Assembly (NCBI GenBank): GCA_007713455.1
Contig: VMRT01000005.1
Coordinates: forward strand, 38,109 to 102,108
From: Pseudomonas sp.
GTDB lineage: Bacteria; Pseudomonadota; Gammaproteobacteria; Pseudomonadales; Pseudomonadaceae
DNA length: 64,000 nt
Direction of reading: 5' to 3'
The translations under genes were made by a program, and so were the position numbers. Shown piece after piece: positions 1 through 12,806 of this stretch. Every line of letters begins with the position of its first letter. Positions within the stretch are counted from its first letter, which is position 1. The notes beneath the pieces were generated by a model. It ran no database searches, had not been told where the DNA came from, and saw only the letters and a list, made by a program, of their open reading frames with translations.

Positions 1-706
1 CATCGAGAATGCGCTCGACGCCACGCTCGGGATGCCAGAGGTCGATCTTGGCCATGCCGTCCTCGCCGAACAGGCCGGCGATGTAATAGCGCCCTTCAGG
101 AGTCAGCAGCGCATCGTAGGGTTGGCGGCCGATACCCTCGAAACGAGTGATCTGCGGCTCGTTGCCCTGGCTGAAATCCAACAGCCAGGTTTCATCGGTA
201 TCGAACAGGCTGTAGATGAAGCGCCGGCCGGGCACGTCGATCACGCCGACCACCCGCGAATTGCGGCTGCCGTCGGCCAGCGGCGTCGCCGGTATGTCGG
301 CGACCAGCTCCAGGGTCTTGGCATCGAATACCTTCACCCCACCCGGCTCGTAGTTGCCGACCGCGATCAGCGTGCCGTCCTGGCTGATGGCGCCACCGAT
401 GCTGTTGCCACCCTGGATGACGCGACGATCGATGCGCTGGCGCAGCAGGTCGACCTTGGTCAGCCCGCCGTCGCGGCCGAATACGTAGGCGTAACGCTGA
501 TCGCGGGAAAACACCACCGAGGCATGGGACAGGTCGCCCAGGCCCTCGATGCGGGCGAGCTGGCTCTGGTTGCTGCTCTCGATGATCTGCAGGCTACCGG
601 TGGCGCGCTCCACCACCACCCCGAGGTCACCGGTGCCGCGCAGCGGTTGCTGTGCACAGGCCGCGAGCAGACCGGCCGCAGCCAGCAGCAGAAAAGGACG
701 AATCAT
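1..706 (-). CDS. nirF: NirF, heme d1 biosynthesis protein (3' part outside window)
   Basis: Periplasmic protein needed for heme d1, the active-site cofactor of nitrite reductase. The frame reads off the left edge, so about 235 N-terminal residues are present of a family length near 390. The protein starts with a lipoprotein-type signal (LLAC, Cys16). It continues as a beta-propeller resembling the d1 domain of NirS, with motifs such as GRDGGLTKVDL and AVGNYEPGGVKVFDAKT. The ATG at 706 overlaps the nirC stop as ATGA, so the two are translationally coupled. The missing C-terminus and any following nirD/L/G/H genes lie outside the window. Confidence 0.93.
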   Translation of the reverse strand, partial: MIRPFLLLAAAGLLAACAQQPLRGTGDLGVVVERATGSLQIIESSNQSQLARIEGLGDLSHASVVFSRDQRYAYVFGRDGGLTKVDLLRQRIDRRVIQGGNSIGGAISQDGTLIAVGNYEPGGVKVFDAKTLELVADIPATPLADGSRNSRVVGVIDVPGRRFIYSLFDTDETWLLDFSQGNEPQITRFEGIGRQPYDALLTPEGRYYIAGLFGEDGMAKIDLWHPERGVERILD

Positions 707-1044
707 GGCTTGGGATATCCTTCGAGCAGGCGGTCGACCAGGTAGGCGATGTCCTGCTCGTCGAGCAGGGCATTCCAGCCGGGCATGGCCGTACCGGGGC
801 GGCCGTGGGTAACGGTGGCGATCAGACTGTCACGGGGTTTGCCGGCTAGCGCCTCGCGGGTGAGCGCGGGGCCGAGACCGCCGGTCATGCGCAGGCCATG
901 GCAGGAGCCACAGTCCTGAAGCAGCAGATGGTCGAGCTTCGCCTGGCGTTCGGCAGTAGGTACTGCGGCCAGGGCGACGGGAATCAGAAGGAAGGACGCC
1001 AGGGCGAGCCCCAAACGCGATACTACTTGGCGGGACTGGATCAT
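703..1044 (-). CDS. nirC: NirC, periplasmic monoheme cytochrome c55X
   Basis: Small c-type cytochrome of 113 aa of the nir operon, which can donate electrons to NirS and has been linked to d1 maturation. It has a Sec signal peptide (roughly residues 1-27), one heme-binding CGSCH at 45-49 and a probable axial Met87 in GTAMPGW. It lies between nirM and nirF on the same strand and overlaps nirF by 4 bases. A GGAGGA-type ribosome site lies just before the ATG. Length and order match NirC of other pseudomonads. Confidence 0.93.
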   Translation of the reverse strand: MIQSRQVVSRLGLALASFLLIPVALAAVPTAERQAKLDHLLLQDCGSCHGLRMTGGLGPALTREALAGKPRDSLIATVTHGRPGTAMPGWNALLDEQDIAYLVDRLLEGYPKP

Positions 1045-1061
1045 GACGTCCTCCTGGGGTG

Positions 1062-1376
1062 TTACTTCTGGCTAAGAACCCACTCGGCGAGGATCTTGGC
1101 TTCTTCTTCGGTTACCGGGTTTGGCGGCATCGGGATCGGACCCCATACGCCCTGGCTGCCGTTCTTGATGTGGCCGGCCAGCAGATCGGCAGCGCCGTCC
1201 TGCCCTGCGTACTTGGCGGCGACTTCCTTGAACGCCGGGCCTACCAGCTTGGCGTCGATGCTATGGCACGCGGCGCAAGGCTTGCTCTTGAACAGCGCTT
1301 CGCCGTCTTGCGCCAGCGCCGGCTGCAGGGCCAGCGCGCCGCCGAGGGCGAGCAATGGGAGCAGGATTTTTTTCAT
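1062..1376 (-). CDS. nirM: NirM, cytochrome c551
   Basis: Periplasmic electron donor to cytochrome cd1 nitrite reductase. The precursor is 104 aa. A cleavable signal ending ALA at residue 22 leaves an 82-residue mature protein, the classic size of Pseudomonas c551. The heme site is CAACH at 34-38 and the distal ligand Met83 sits in GPIPMPPN. It follows nirS directly on the same strand with a 56-base gap. In some P. stutzeri strains nirT and nirB lie between nirS and nirM; here they are absent. Confidence 0.96.
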   Translation of the reverse strand: MKKILLPLLALGGALALQPALAQDGEALFKSKPCAACHSIDAKLVGPAFKEVAAKYAGQDGAADLLAGHIKNGSQGVWGPIPMPPNPVTEEEAKILAEWVLSQK

Positions 1377-1432
1377 GAGTACTTCCTCAAGGCTAATCGG
1401 GGGCGGATCTTGAGGCCCACCCCCAGGTGGAC

Positions 1433-4859
<3,427 letters not shown>

Positions 4860-4870
4860 GGAGGTCCGCG

Positions 4871-5128
4871 ATGTCCGCGTCCAAGGCGCTGGTCGGTTGC
4901 TGGCTGGGGCTCGCCGGGCTTTCGACCCTGAGCGTGCTGCTCGGCGGCAGCGGCTCCGGCCTGCTGATCGCCGCTGCCGTCATGCTCGCCGCACTGGGCA
5001 AGGCCTGGCTGATCACCGAGGGCTTCATGGAGCTGCGCCACGCGCCGCGCCTGTGGCGCCTGCTGCTGCTCGGCTGGCCGCTGCTGATGGCCGGCGGCGT
5101 GCTCGCCCTTCTGCCGGCGCAGGGCTGA
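4871..5128 (+). CDS. nirP: NirP/NorF-like small membrane protein
   Basis: Protein of 85 aa with three predicted membrane helices, including KAWLITEGFMELRHAP between the second and third, typical of the NorF/NirP (cytochrome oxidase subunit IV-like) group. It starts 11 bases after nirO behind a good GAGGAGG ribosome site. NorE/NorF-type pairs enhance NO reductase function. The job of this protein is inferred from its position in nirQOP. Confidence 0.82.
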   Translation: MSASKALVGCWLGLAGLSTLSVLLGGSGSGLLIAAAVMLAALGKAWLITEGFMELRHAPRLWRLLLLGWPLLMAGGVLALLPAQG

Positions 5129-5169
5129 GCCTGGCGCTCGTCGCGCCGCGCGCCGCTCGGCCCCTTTTA

Positions 5170-5183
5170 TTGTTTCCGGTCAA
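5170..5183 (+). promoter_or_regulatory. Weak FNR/DNR-like box before nirJ
   Basis: TTGTTTCCGGTCAA keeps the TTG and TCAA ends of an FNR/DNR site but departs from consensus at two inner positions. It lies about 90 bases before nirJ, in the 145-base gap after nirP. It may drive nirJEN separately from nirQOP. Binding is uncertain. Confidence 0.4.
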
Positions 5184-5273
5184 GGATCGGGACGCGCAAG
5201 GTCGGTGATTCTGCACGCAACCAGGGTACGCCCCCGGCACCTTCAGCGCCGGGCTCCCCGAGGAGAATCGCCC

Positions 5274-6455
5274 ATGTTGAGAATCAGCCATTACCTGCGC
5301 GCCCTCGCCAATCCGCAGCAGCGCGTGCTCGGCGCCCGCAGCGTCGGCCCGGCACGGCCACCGGTGGTGATCTGGAACCTGCTGCGCCGCTGCAACCTGA
5401 CCTGCCGCCACTGCTACGCGACCTCCGCCGACAGCGAATTCCGCGACGAGCTGGACACCGCCGAGGCGCTCGGCGTGATCGACCAGCTACACGAAGCCGG
5501 CGTGCGCGTGCTGATCCTCTCCGGCGGCGAGCCGCTGCTGCGCCCGGACATCTTCCAGCTCGCCGACTACGCCCGCGACAAGGGCTTCTTCGTCGCCCTG
5601 TCGACCAACGGCACGCTGATCGACGAAGGCAACATCGAGCGCATCGCCCAGGCCCGGTTCGACTACGTCGGCATCAGCATCGACGGCCTGGAAGCGGTGC
5701 ATGACGACTGGCGCCAGCTCAAGGGCAGCTTCGCCGCCTCGATGCACGCCATCGACCTCTGCCGACAGTACGGCATCCGCGTCGGCCTGCGCACCACCCT
5801 GACGCAGAACAACTACCCGCAGCTGCCCGCCCTGCTCGAACTGATGCGCGAACACGACGTGCAGAAGTTCTACCTCTCGCACCTCAACTACAGCGGCCGC
5901 GGCCGGCGCAGCCGCAAGGCCGACGCGCACCACCTGATGACCCGCGACGCCATGCGCCAGCTGTTCGAGCAGGCCTGGGCCGATGTGCAGCAGGGCCGCG
6001 AGACCGACTTCGTCAGCGGCAACAACGATGCCGACGCCGTGCTCCTGCTGCAGTGGGTCGAGGCCAACCTGCCGCAGCACGCCGAACGCCTGGAACGGAT
6101 GCTGCGCGCCTGGGGCGGCAACGCTTCGGGCAGCGGCATCGCCAACATCGACAACATCGGCGACGTGCATCCGGACACCTACTGGTGGCAGCACACCGTC
6201 GGCAACGTGCGCCGGCAGCGCTTCCGCGACATCTGGCTGGAGCGCCCCGAGCCGCTGCTCGAGCAGCTGCGCCAGCATCCGCGCGCGGTCAAGGGCCGTT
6301 GCGCCGAGTGTCGCTGGCTGGCGATCTGCAATGGCAACACCCGCACCCGCGCCTGGGCCGCCGGCGACCTCTGGGCCGAAGACCCGGGCTGTTACCTGTC
6401 CGACACGGAGATCGGCCTGCCGAGTCCCGAACGCATTCCCAGCATCGCCATTTGA
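5274..6455 (+). CDS. nirJ: NirJ, radical SAM heme d1 biosynthesis enzyme
   Basis: Radical S-adenosylmethionine enzyme of 393 aa that removes the propionate side chains of the heme d1 precursor, leaving carbonyl groups. The first cluster motif is CNLTCRHC at 40-47, followed by SGGEPLLRPD, typical of the family. A second cysteine set lies near the C-terminus (CAECRWLAIC and a later PGCY), typical of SPASM/twitch auxiliary iron-sulfur clusters. The ATG is preceded by GAGGAGAA. It leads nirJ-nirE-nirN. Confidence 0.95.
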   Translation: MLRISHYLRALANPQQRVLGARSVGPARPPVVIWNLLRRCNLTCRHCYATSADSEFRDELDTAEALGVIDQLHEAGVRVLILSGGEPLLRPDIFQLADYARDKGFFVALSTNGTLIDEGNIERIAQARFDYVGISIDGLEAVHDDWRQLKGSFAASMHAIDLCRQYGIRVGLRTTLTQNNYPQLPALLELMREHDVQKFYLSHLNYSGRGRRSRKADAHHLMTRDAMRQLFEQAWADVQQGRETDFVSGNNDADAVLLLQWVEANLPQHAERLERMLRAWGGNASGSGIANIDNIGDVHPDTYWWQHTVGNVRRQRFRDIWLERPEPLLEQLRQHPRAVKGRCAECRWLAICNGNTRTRAWAAGDLWAEDPGCYLSDTEIGLPSPERIPSIAI

Positions 6456-6521
6456 CCCGATCGAGCGGCCGCAGAACGCCGCAGCGTCACCCCCGCAGCC
6501 GATGAGCACCTAGGAGATCGT

Positions 6522-7358
6522 ATGGATCAGCCAACCCCCTTTCCCGCCTCGCTGAGCGCCACCCTTGCCCCCGGTGAGGTGGCGCTGGTCGGCGCCGGCC
6601 CGGGCGACCCCGGCCTGCTCACGCTGCGCGGCTGGAGCCTGCTGCAACAGGCCGACGCGGTGGTCTACGACCGCCTCGTCAGCGAAGACCTGATGGCCCT
6701 GCTGCCGGGGCGCTGCAGCCGTCATTACGTCGGCAAGACCAGCGGCTTCCACAGCCTGCCGCAGCCACAGATCAACCAGCTGCTGGTCGACCTGGCCCGC
6801 ACGAACAAGCGCGTGGTGCGGCTCAAGGGCGGCGATCCGTTCATCTTCGGCCGCGGTGGCGAGGAGCTCGACTATCTGCTCGCCCGTGGCATCGATTGCC
6901 AGGTCGTCCCCGGCATCACCGCCGCGGCCGGCTGCAGCGCCTATGCCGGCATTCCGCTGACTCACCGCGATCTGGCGCATTCCTGCCAGTTCATCACCGG
7001 CCACCTGCAGACCAACGGCGAACTGCACCTGCCCTGGGACGCCCTAGCGCAGGGCGGCCAGACCCTGGTGTTCTACATGGGCCTGGCCAGCCTCGGCGAG
7101 ATCTCGCGCAACCTGATCGCCGCCGGCCTGCCGGTGGACACGCCCGCCGCACTGATCGGCAACGGCACCCGGGAGAACCAGCAGGTGGTGCGCTGCACGC
7201 TGCGCCAGCTGCCAAGCATGGCCGACGAGCAGCACCTCACGCCGCCGACCCTGACCGTGATCGGCCGGGTGGTCGGCCTGTTCGCCGAGCGCCAGGTCCA
7301 GCACCCGGCGCGGCTGCACGGTGATCCAGCCCCGCAAACGGAGGCCTTATGCAACTGA
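6522..7358 (+). CDS. nirE: NirE, uroporphyrinogen-III C-methyltransferase
   Basis: Transfers methyl groups from S-adenosylmethionine to uroporphyrinogen III, giving precorrin-2, the first committed step to heme d1. The 278-aa protein shows the SUMT pattern: [14 protein letters not shown] near residue 22, [23 protein letters not shown] and VPGITAAAG. It is the stand-alone methyltransferase, without the CysG dehydrogenase/chelatase part. Its stop overlaps the nirN start by 10 bases. Context in nirJEN makes the d1 role much more likely than siroheme synthesis. Confidence 0.95.
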   Translation: MDQPTPFPASLSATLAPGEVALVGAGPGDPGLLTLRGWSLLQQADAVVYDRLVSEDLMALLPGRCSRHYVGKTSGFHSLPQPQINQLLVDLARTNKRVVRLKGGDPFIFGRGGEELDYLLARGIDCQVVPGITAAAGCSAYAGIPLTHRDLAHSCQFITGHLQTNGELHLPWDALAQGGQTLVFYMGLASLGEISRNLIAAGLPVDTPAALIGNGTRENQQVVRCTLRQLPSMADEQHLTPPTLTVIGRVVGLFAERQVQHPARLHGDPAPQTEALCN

Positions 7359-8872
7359 TACCCGCCCTGCTGCTGGCCGCCGCGCTGCCGGCGGCCACCT
7401 TCGTTGCCCTCGACCTGGCCATTCCGCGGGCTGCCGCGGCGACCCAGCCAGCCGACAGTCAGGCGCTGTACGAACAGCACTGTCAGAGCTGCCACGGCGT
7501 CAATCGTCTCGGCGGCGCCGGCCCGGCGCTGTTGCCGGAAAGCCTCAGCCGCATCAAGCCGGCCGAAGCCCAGGCGGTGATTCGCGACGGCAGCCCGGCG
7601 AGCCAGATGGCCGCCTATTCCCACGTGCTTAACGAAGCGCAGATCACCGGCCTGGTCGACTACCTCTATCAGCCCTCTGCCGTGCCGCCCACCTGGAGCG
7701 ACGCCGACATCCGCGCCAGCCATCGGATTCTCAAGGACGTCGCCACGCTGCCAACGACCCCGCAGCACGGCGCCGACCCGCTCAACCTGTTCGTGGTGGT
7801 GGAAGCCGGCAATCACCACGTCCGGGTGCTGGACGGCGATCGTTTCGAGGAGCTGGCGAACTTCCAGTCGCACTTCGCCCTGCACGGCGGACCGAAGTTC
7901 TCGCCGGACGGCCGCTTCGTCTACTTCGCCTCCCGCGACGGCTGGGTCAGCGTCTACGACCTGCACAACCTGAGCATGATCGCCGAGGTTCGCGCCGGGC
8001 TGAACACGCGCAACCTGGCGGTCAGCAACGATGGCCGCTGGGTGCTGGTGGGCAACTACCTGCCGGGCAATCTGGTTCTGCTCGATGCCCGCGACCTGTC
8101 GCTGGTCAAGCACATCCCCGCGGTCGGCCAGGATGGCACGCCATCACGGGTCAGCGCCGTATACACCGCTCCGCCGCGCGACAGCTTCGTGGTCGCGCTG
8201 AAGGACGTGAAAGAGGCCTGGGAGCTCTCCTACGCCGGCGAGCCGACCTTCGAACCCCGGCGCATCGAGGCCGCCGACTTCCTCGACGACTTCTCCTTCA
8301 CCCCCGACTACCGCCACCTGCTGGCCACCTCGCGCAAGGCCCACGGCGGCCAGGTGATCGACCTGGATACCGGCAAGGCGGTCACCGATATCCCGCTGCC
8401 AGGCATGCCGCACCTGGGCTCGGGTATCTACTGGAAGCGCGACGGCAAGTGGGTGTTCGCCACGCCCAACGTCAGCAAGGGGCTGATCTCGGTCCTGGAC
8501 CTGGAAACCTGGAAGCTGATCAAGGAGATTCCCACCGAAGGCCCGGGCTTCTTCATGCGCAGCCAACAAAACTCGCCCTACGCCTGGACCGACGTGTTCT
8601 TCGGCCCGAACAACGACGCCGTGCACCTGATCGACAAGCAGACCCTGGAAGTCGCCCACACCCTGCGCCCGATGCCGGGCAAGAACGCCGCCCACGTCGA
8701 GTTCACCAATGACGGTCGCTACGCCCTGCTCAGCGTCTGGGACACCGACGGCGCCCTGCTCGTCTACGACGCCAAGACGCTGGAGGAGGTCAAACGCATC
8801 CCGATGAACAAGCCCTCTGGCAAGTACAACGTCGGCAACAAGATCGAGTTCGCCGAAGGCACTTCGCACTGA
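7349..8872 (+). CDS. nirN: NirN, d1-type cytochrome c in heme d1 maturation
   Basis: Periplasmic NirS homologue of 507 aa that catalyses the last step of heme d1 synthesis (side-chain dehydrogenation) and delivers the cofactor. It has a signal peptide, one heme c site CQSCH at 45-49, and a long propeller region with NirS-like motifs such as [29 protein letters not shown] and [10 protein letters not shown]. The start lies inside the end of nirE behind GGAGGCC. It ends the rightward nir unit, followed by a hairpin at 8886-8906. Confidence 0.93.
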   Translation: MQLIPALLLAAALPAATFVALDLAIPRAAAATQPADSQALYEQHCQSCHGVNRLGGAGPALLPESLSRIKPAEAQAVIRDGSPASQMAAYSHVLNEAQITGLVDYLYQPSAVPPTWSDADIRASHRILKDVATLPTTPQHGADPLNLFVVVEAGNHHVRVLDGDRFEELANFQSHFALHGGPKFSPDGRFVYFASRDGWVSVYDLHNLSMIAEVRAGLNTRNLAVSNDGRWVLVGNYLPGNLVLLDARDLSLVKHIPAVGQDGTPSRVSAVYTAPPRDSFVVALKDVKEAWELSYAGEPTFEPRRIEAADFLDDFSFTPDYRHLLATSRKAHGGQVIDLDTGKAVTDIPLPGMPHLGSGIYWKRDGKWVFATPNVSKGLISVLDLETWKLIKEIPTEGPGFFMRSQQNSPYAWTDVFFGPNNDAVHLIDKQTLEVAHTLRPMPGKNAAHVEFTNDGRYALLSVWDTDGALLVYDAKTLEEVKRIPMNKPSGKYNVGNKIEFAEGTSH

Positions 8873-8885
8873 TCGTGAGCGGATC

Positions 8886-8906
8886 GCCCACCGATTCAAG
8901 GTGGGC
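8886..8906 (+). terminator. Hairpin after nirN
   Basis: GCCCACC and GGTGGGC pair around a 7-base loop, 14 bases after the nirN stop. There is no clear T-run, so termination may be partial or factor-dependent. It separates nirN from the LysR gene. Confidence 0.55.
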
Positions 8907-8974
8907 GCCCCCACGACGGTCACAACCCCCTACAATCATCGGTTCCGTCACGTTCACTGCATTTAAGGTCGACC

Positions 8975-9835
8975 ATGGATATTGATCTCGCCCGCACCTT
9001 TCTCGAGATCATTCGCAGCGGCAGCTTCATCGCCACGGCCGAGCGCCTGCACATCACCCAGACGGCCGTCACCGCGCGCATACAGAACCTGGAAAACCAG
9101 CTGAGCTGCCGGCTGTTCGTGCGCAATCGCGCCGGCGCGCGGCTGACGGCCGATGGCGAGCGCTTTGCCGCCTATGCCCGCCAGCTGGTGCAGACCTGGG
9201 AGGCCGCGCGGCGCGACCTGCCGCTGCCACGCGGTTATGGCGAACTGCTCACGCTCGGCGCCGAGGTGAGCCTGTGCAACCCGCTGATGCTGGCCTGGGT
9301 CCAGCGGCTGCGGCAAGCGCTGCCGGGCCACGCCGTGCGACTGGAAGTGGGCAGCGGCGAAGAGCTGCAGAAGAAGCTCGACCTCGGCGTGCTCGACGCC
9401 GCGCTGGTACACCAGCCGGAGTACCTGCCCGGTCTGCAGGTCGAACAGCTGCTGGAGGAAAAGCTGATCCAGGTGGTGCAGGCGCAGAATCCAACGCCGT
9501 ATCTGTACGTGGATTGGGGGCCGGCATTTCGCAAGCAGCATAACCAGGCGCTGCCGGAATACACCCGCGCCGCGCTGTCATTCAGCCTCGGGCCGCTGGC
9601 CTTGCAGTATCTGGTGCAATGCGGCGGCCGCGGCTACTTTCGCACCCGCGTGGTCCAGCGCTATCTGGAAGAAGGGGTTCTCAAGCGAGTGGAGCAGGCG
9701 CCGGAGTTCAGCTATCCGGTCTACCTGGTGCATGCACGCGCCAGCGAATCGCCCGCGTTGCTCAAGGCCGTCGAGCTGCTGCGCGAAGTAGCCCTCGACG
9801 ATTACGACTGGTCACGCTGGTACTACGATATCTGA
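8975..9835 (+). CDS. LysR-family transcriptional regulator
   Basis: Regulator of 286 aa. The N-terminal winged helix-turn-helix covers about residues 1-60 (TFLEIIRSGSFIATAERLHI, then QTAVTARIQNLE). The effector-binding domain follows (LTLGAEVSLCNPLMLAWV, LDLGVLDAALVHQPEY). It stands alone between nirN and the convergent HPP-CBS gene, so its target cannot be read from a divergent partner. Its place inside the denitrification island suggests, but does not prove, a link to nitrogen-oxide or respiratory genes. Effector unknown. Confidence 0.9.
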   Translation: MDIDLARTFLEIIRSGSFIATAERLHITQTAVTARIQNLENQLSCRLFVRNRAGARLTADGERFAAYARQLVQTWEAARRDLPLPRGYGELLTLGAEVSLCNPLMLAWVQRLRQALPGHAVRLEVGSGEELQKKLDLGVLDAALVHQPEYLPGLQVEQLLEEKLIQVVQAQNPTPYLYVDWGPAFRKQHNQALPEYTRAALSFSLGPLALQYLVQCGGRGYFRTRVVQRYLEEGVLKRVEQAPEFSYPVYLVHARASESPALLKAVELLREVALDDYDWSRWYYDI

Positions 9836-9859
9836 GCGTCGCGCCGGACTCGTGGCCGC

Positions 9860-10999
9860 TCAGTCCGGCAGCTGCTTGAGCCAGTTGCGGTACAGCGCGG
9901 CGATCAGATCCGTCTGGGTAATCATGCCAACCAGCCGCTGTTGCTCATCGACCACCGGCAGGCAGTGCAGGCCGCGATCCGAGAGTAGATAAACCAGTTC
10001 GACCATGTGCGTATCGGCGGTCACCGAGACTACTGGCGAACTCATGATCGCGCGTAGCTTGGTGCCGCGCAGGAAGTTCAGCTGACCGAAACTGAGCCGC
10101 CCGGGCCGCGGGTGGAAGTGCTTGAGCAGGTCCACCTGGGTGACGATGCCGACCAGCCGATGGTCGTCGCCCTGCACCACCGGCAGCGAGCGCAGCCGGT
10201 GCACCTGCAGGGTCTGCCAGGCCTGCTCGATGAAGGTATCCGGCGTGTGCCAGTACAGATCGCGTGACATCACGTGCGCCGCGGTGATCTCGCCCATGCT
10301 GCGCCGCAGGGCGTGCTTCTCGGTCTGCTTGATCAGTCGTTCGAGGTCGTCACGGGTGACGTCGACATACTCGCCGAATTCCTGCAGCGCCCGGTCAACG
10401 TCGTCATGGGTGAAGCTCATGCGCTCGCCCGGCGGCAGGTCGCGGGTGTGATGACTGTTCTCGCGGCTCAGCCGCGGCTTCGGATAGGGATGCCCGGTCA
10501 GGTTGTTGTAGACCAGCGCGACCGTCACCAGGAGCGCCGAATAGAACAGCACTGGCCCGACCAGCGCGTAACCCAGCTGATGCAGCTCCGGGCTGCCCAC
10601 CGCCGCCACCAGCGCCAGCGCGATGCTCGGCGGATGCAGGCAGCGCAGATAGAACAGACAGAGCAGCGACAGGCAAGCCGCCAGCGCCAGCGAGGCGATA
10701 CTGGGCAAGCCGCTCATGCCCAGACTGATGCCGATCAGCGCCGCCAGCAGATTGCCAACCAGAACCGCCCATGGCTGGGCGAACGGGCTGGACGAGGCGA
10801 CGAACACCAGCACCGCCGAGGCGCCGGCTGGCCCCATGATCTGCAGGGTCAACGAACTGCCGACCAGCATGTAGCCGCTGCAGAACACCAGCGGCATGAC
10901 GATGGCGACGCCGAGGGCGGCGCGCAACCACTCCTTCGGCGAAGCATTCAGCGGGGCGGGAAGGAACGAGCGAATCCAGAGGGCGAAAGAGTCGTGCAT
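9860..10999 (-). CDS. HPP-family membrane protein with C-terminal CBS pair
   Basis: 379-aa fusion. Residues about 20-175 form four or five membrane helices of the HPP family, with MGPAGASAVLVF and LHPPSIALALVAAVG. Residues about 230-379 hold two CBS domains (HVMSRDLYWHTPDTF, LPVVQGDDHRLVGIVTQVD, then LPVVDEQQRLVGMITQTD), which usually bind adenosyl nucleotides. Plastid and cyanobacterial HPP proteins have been shown to transport nitrite, so a nucleotide-gated nitrite carrier is a reasonable inference here. ATG 10999 is chosen because upstream sequence lacks coding character. It lies 95 bases after ccoN on the same strand. Confidence 0.85.
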   Translation of the reverse strand: MHDSFALWIRSFLPAPLNASPKEWLRAALGVAIVMPLVFCSGYMLVGSSLTLQIMGPAGASAVLVFVASSSPFAQPWAVLVGNLLAALIGISLGMSGLPSIASLALAACLSLLCLFYLRCLHPPSIALALVAAVGSPELHQLGYALVGPVLFYSALLVTVALVYNNLTGHPYPKPRLSRENSHHTRDLPPGERMSFTHDDVDRALQEFGEYVDVTRDDLERLIKQTEKHALRRSMGEITAAHVMSRDLYWHTPDTFIEQAWQTLQVHRLRSLPVVQGDDHRLVGIVTQVDLLKHFHPRPGRLSFGQLNFLRGTKLRAIMSSPVVSVTADTHMVELVYLLSDRGLHCLPVVDEQQRLVGMITQTDLIAALYRNWLKQLPD

Positions 11000-11027
11000 T
11001 GGTCCTGCTTGTGTCGAAATCGGAGAG

Positions 11028-11044
11028 ACCGCCCGGCGGGCGGT
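11028..11044 (-). terminator. Hairpin between ccoN and HPP-CBS gene
   Basis: ACCGCCC and GGGCGGT pair around a 3-base loop in the gap after ccoN. There is no T-run. It could attenuate readthrough from ccoN into the HPP-CBS gene or protect the 3' end of the ccoN mRNA. Confidence 0.4.
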
Positions 11045-11094
11045 GGAGCGGTCCGTCCCTGGACCGGTTTTGAGCGAGATAGCTGCCCGGGCGT

Positions 11095-12537
11095 TCAGCT
11101 GGCCAGCAGCGGCGCTGCCTGCGGCACGCGCTCGTCGCGGCGGGTGCGCACGGTCAGCCAGGTGTTCAGCGCCATCAGCAGCATGCCGCTGGCGAAGATG
11201 GCGCCGCCGGCCATGCGCACGATGTAGCCAGGATGGCTGGCTTCCAGCGCCTCGACGAAGGAATAGGTCAGCGTGCCGTCTTCGTTGATAGCCCGCCACA
11301 TCAGGCCCTGGGTGATGCCGTTGACCCACATCGAGGCGATGTAGAGCACCGTGCCTATGGTCGCCAGCCAGAAGTGCGCGTTGATCAGACCGATGCTGTG
11401 CATCTGCTCGCGCCCCCACAGCCGCGGAATCAGGTGGTACAGCGAGCCGATGGAGATCATCGCCACCCAGCCCAGCGCCCCGGCGTGTACGTGGCCGATG
11501 GTCCAGTCGGTGTAGTGCGACAGGGCGTTGACCGTCTTGATCGCCATCATCGGGCCTTCGAAGGTCGACATGCCGTAGAACGCCAGCGAGACCACTAGGA
11601 AGCGCAGGATCGGGTCGGTGCGCAACTTATGCCAGGCACCGGAGAGGGTCATCATGCCGTTGATCATGCCGCCCCAGCTCGGCGCCAAGAGGATGATCGA
11701 CATCACCATACCCAGGCTCTGCGCCCAGTCTGGCAGCGCGGTGTAGTGCAGATGATGCGGGCCGGCCCAGATGTAGATCGAGATGATCGCCCAGAAATGC
11801 ACGATGGACAGACGGTACGAGTAGATCGGCCGCCCCGCCTGCTTCGGCACGAAGTAGTACATCATCCCGAGAAAGCCGACCGAGAGGATGAAGCCCACCA
11901 CGCTGTGCCCGTACCACCACTGCACCATCGCATCGGTGGCGCCCGAATACAGCGAGTAGGACTTGAGCGGCCCCACCGGTACCAGCGCGTGGTTGATGAT
12001 GTGCACCATGCCGGTGACGATGATGAAGGCGCCGAAGAACCAGTTGCCGACATAGATATGCCGGATGCGCCGGCGGGCGATGGTGCCGAAGAACAGATAG
12101 GCGTAGAGCACCCAGATCAGCGTCACCCAGAGGGCGATCGGCCACTCCATCTCGGCGTATTCCTTGGAGGTGGTGTAGCCCAGTGCGTAGCTGATCGGCA
12201 TTGCCACGCAGGCTGCCTGCCAGCCCCAGAACACCAGCGCCGCCAGCCGATCGGAAATCAGCCGGGCATGGCTGGTGCGCTGGACGATGTAGAAGGACGA
12301 GGCGAACAGCGCGCCGCCACCGAAGGCGAAGATCACCAGATTGGTGTGGATCGGTCGCAGCCGGCCGAAGCTGGTCCAGGGCAGGTCGAAGTTCAGCTGC
12401 GGCCACACCAGCTGAGCGGCGATGAATACGCCGAGGCCCATGCCGAGCACACCCCAGACCAGCGTCATCAGGGTGAACTGGCGCACCACGTGGTAGTTGT
12501 AGGCAATCGGTTCGGGACTGTTGTGCAGTTCGCTCAT
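11095..12537 (-). CDS. ccoN: Orphan cbb3 oxidase subunit I (CcoN homologue)
   Basis: Heme-copper oxidase catalytic subunit of 480 aa with about twelve helices. Canonical CcoN motifs are intact: [12 protein letters not shown] (low-spin heme ligand), [10 protein letters not shown] (copper B), [17 protein letters not shown], and [17 protein letters not shown] (high-spin heme). No ccoO, ccoP or ccoQ is nearby. Orphan CcoN subunits in pseudomonads can join CcoO and CcoP encoded elsewhere. Its site between the nir and nos genes suggests use during low-oxygen growth with nitrite or NO. The start is ATG 12537 (MSELHNSPE). Confidence 0.92.
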   Translation of the reverse strand: MSELHNSPEPIAYNYHVVRQFTLMTLVWGVLGMGLGVFIAAQLVWPQLNFDLPWTSFGRLRPIHTNLVIFAFGGGALFASSFYIVQRTSHARLISDRLAALVFWGWQAACVAMPISYALGYTTSKEYAEMEWPIALWVTLIWVLYAYLFFGTIARRRIRHIYVGNWFFGAFIIVTGMVHIINHALVPVGPLKSYSLYSGATDAMVQWWYGHSVVGFILSVGFLGMMYYFVPKQAGRPIYSYRLSIVHFWAIISIYIWAGPHHLHYTALPDWAQSLGMVMSIILLAPSWGGMINGMMTLSGAWHKLRTDPILRFLVVSLAFYGMSTFEGPMMAIKTVNALSHYTDWTIGHVHAGALGWVAMISIGSLYHLIPRLWGREQMHSIGLINAHFWLATIGTVLYIASMWVNGITQGLMWRAINEDGTLTYSFVEALEASHPGYIVRMAGGAIFASGMLLMALNTWLTVRTRRDERVPQAAPLLAS

Positions 12538-12738
12538 GCTCGCCAGGCGGCCGACGCGGGCGCCAGGGAACGAACATCGAGATCTGCCAGCGCAGCGCAG
12601 GCAATGGTCGACGGACCGGCACGCCGCATCCGCTCGCCGCTCCTCCTGGGATCGGTTCATATCGAGCGCGGCGGATTGCCGCGCAGACGGAATGCGTGCG
12701 CATTGTCTGCGGCGCTTTAAATGTTATCTAACGAATAG

Positions 12739-12759
12739 TATTGCTCGATAAGCGCAATA
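12739..12759. promoter_or_regulatory. Inverted repeat upstream of ccoN
   Basis: TATTGC and GCAATA flank nine bases in the AT-rich gap between the chemoreceptor gene and ccoN, about 200 bases before the ccoN ATG. It does not match the FNR/DNR consensus. It may be a regulator site or simply AT-rich promoter DNA. Confidence 0.3.
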
Positions 12760-12806
12760 TTTTTGCACCAACGACATTACGAGCGAAAACGCGGGCGTCT
12801 GTACCA

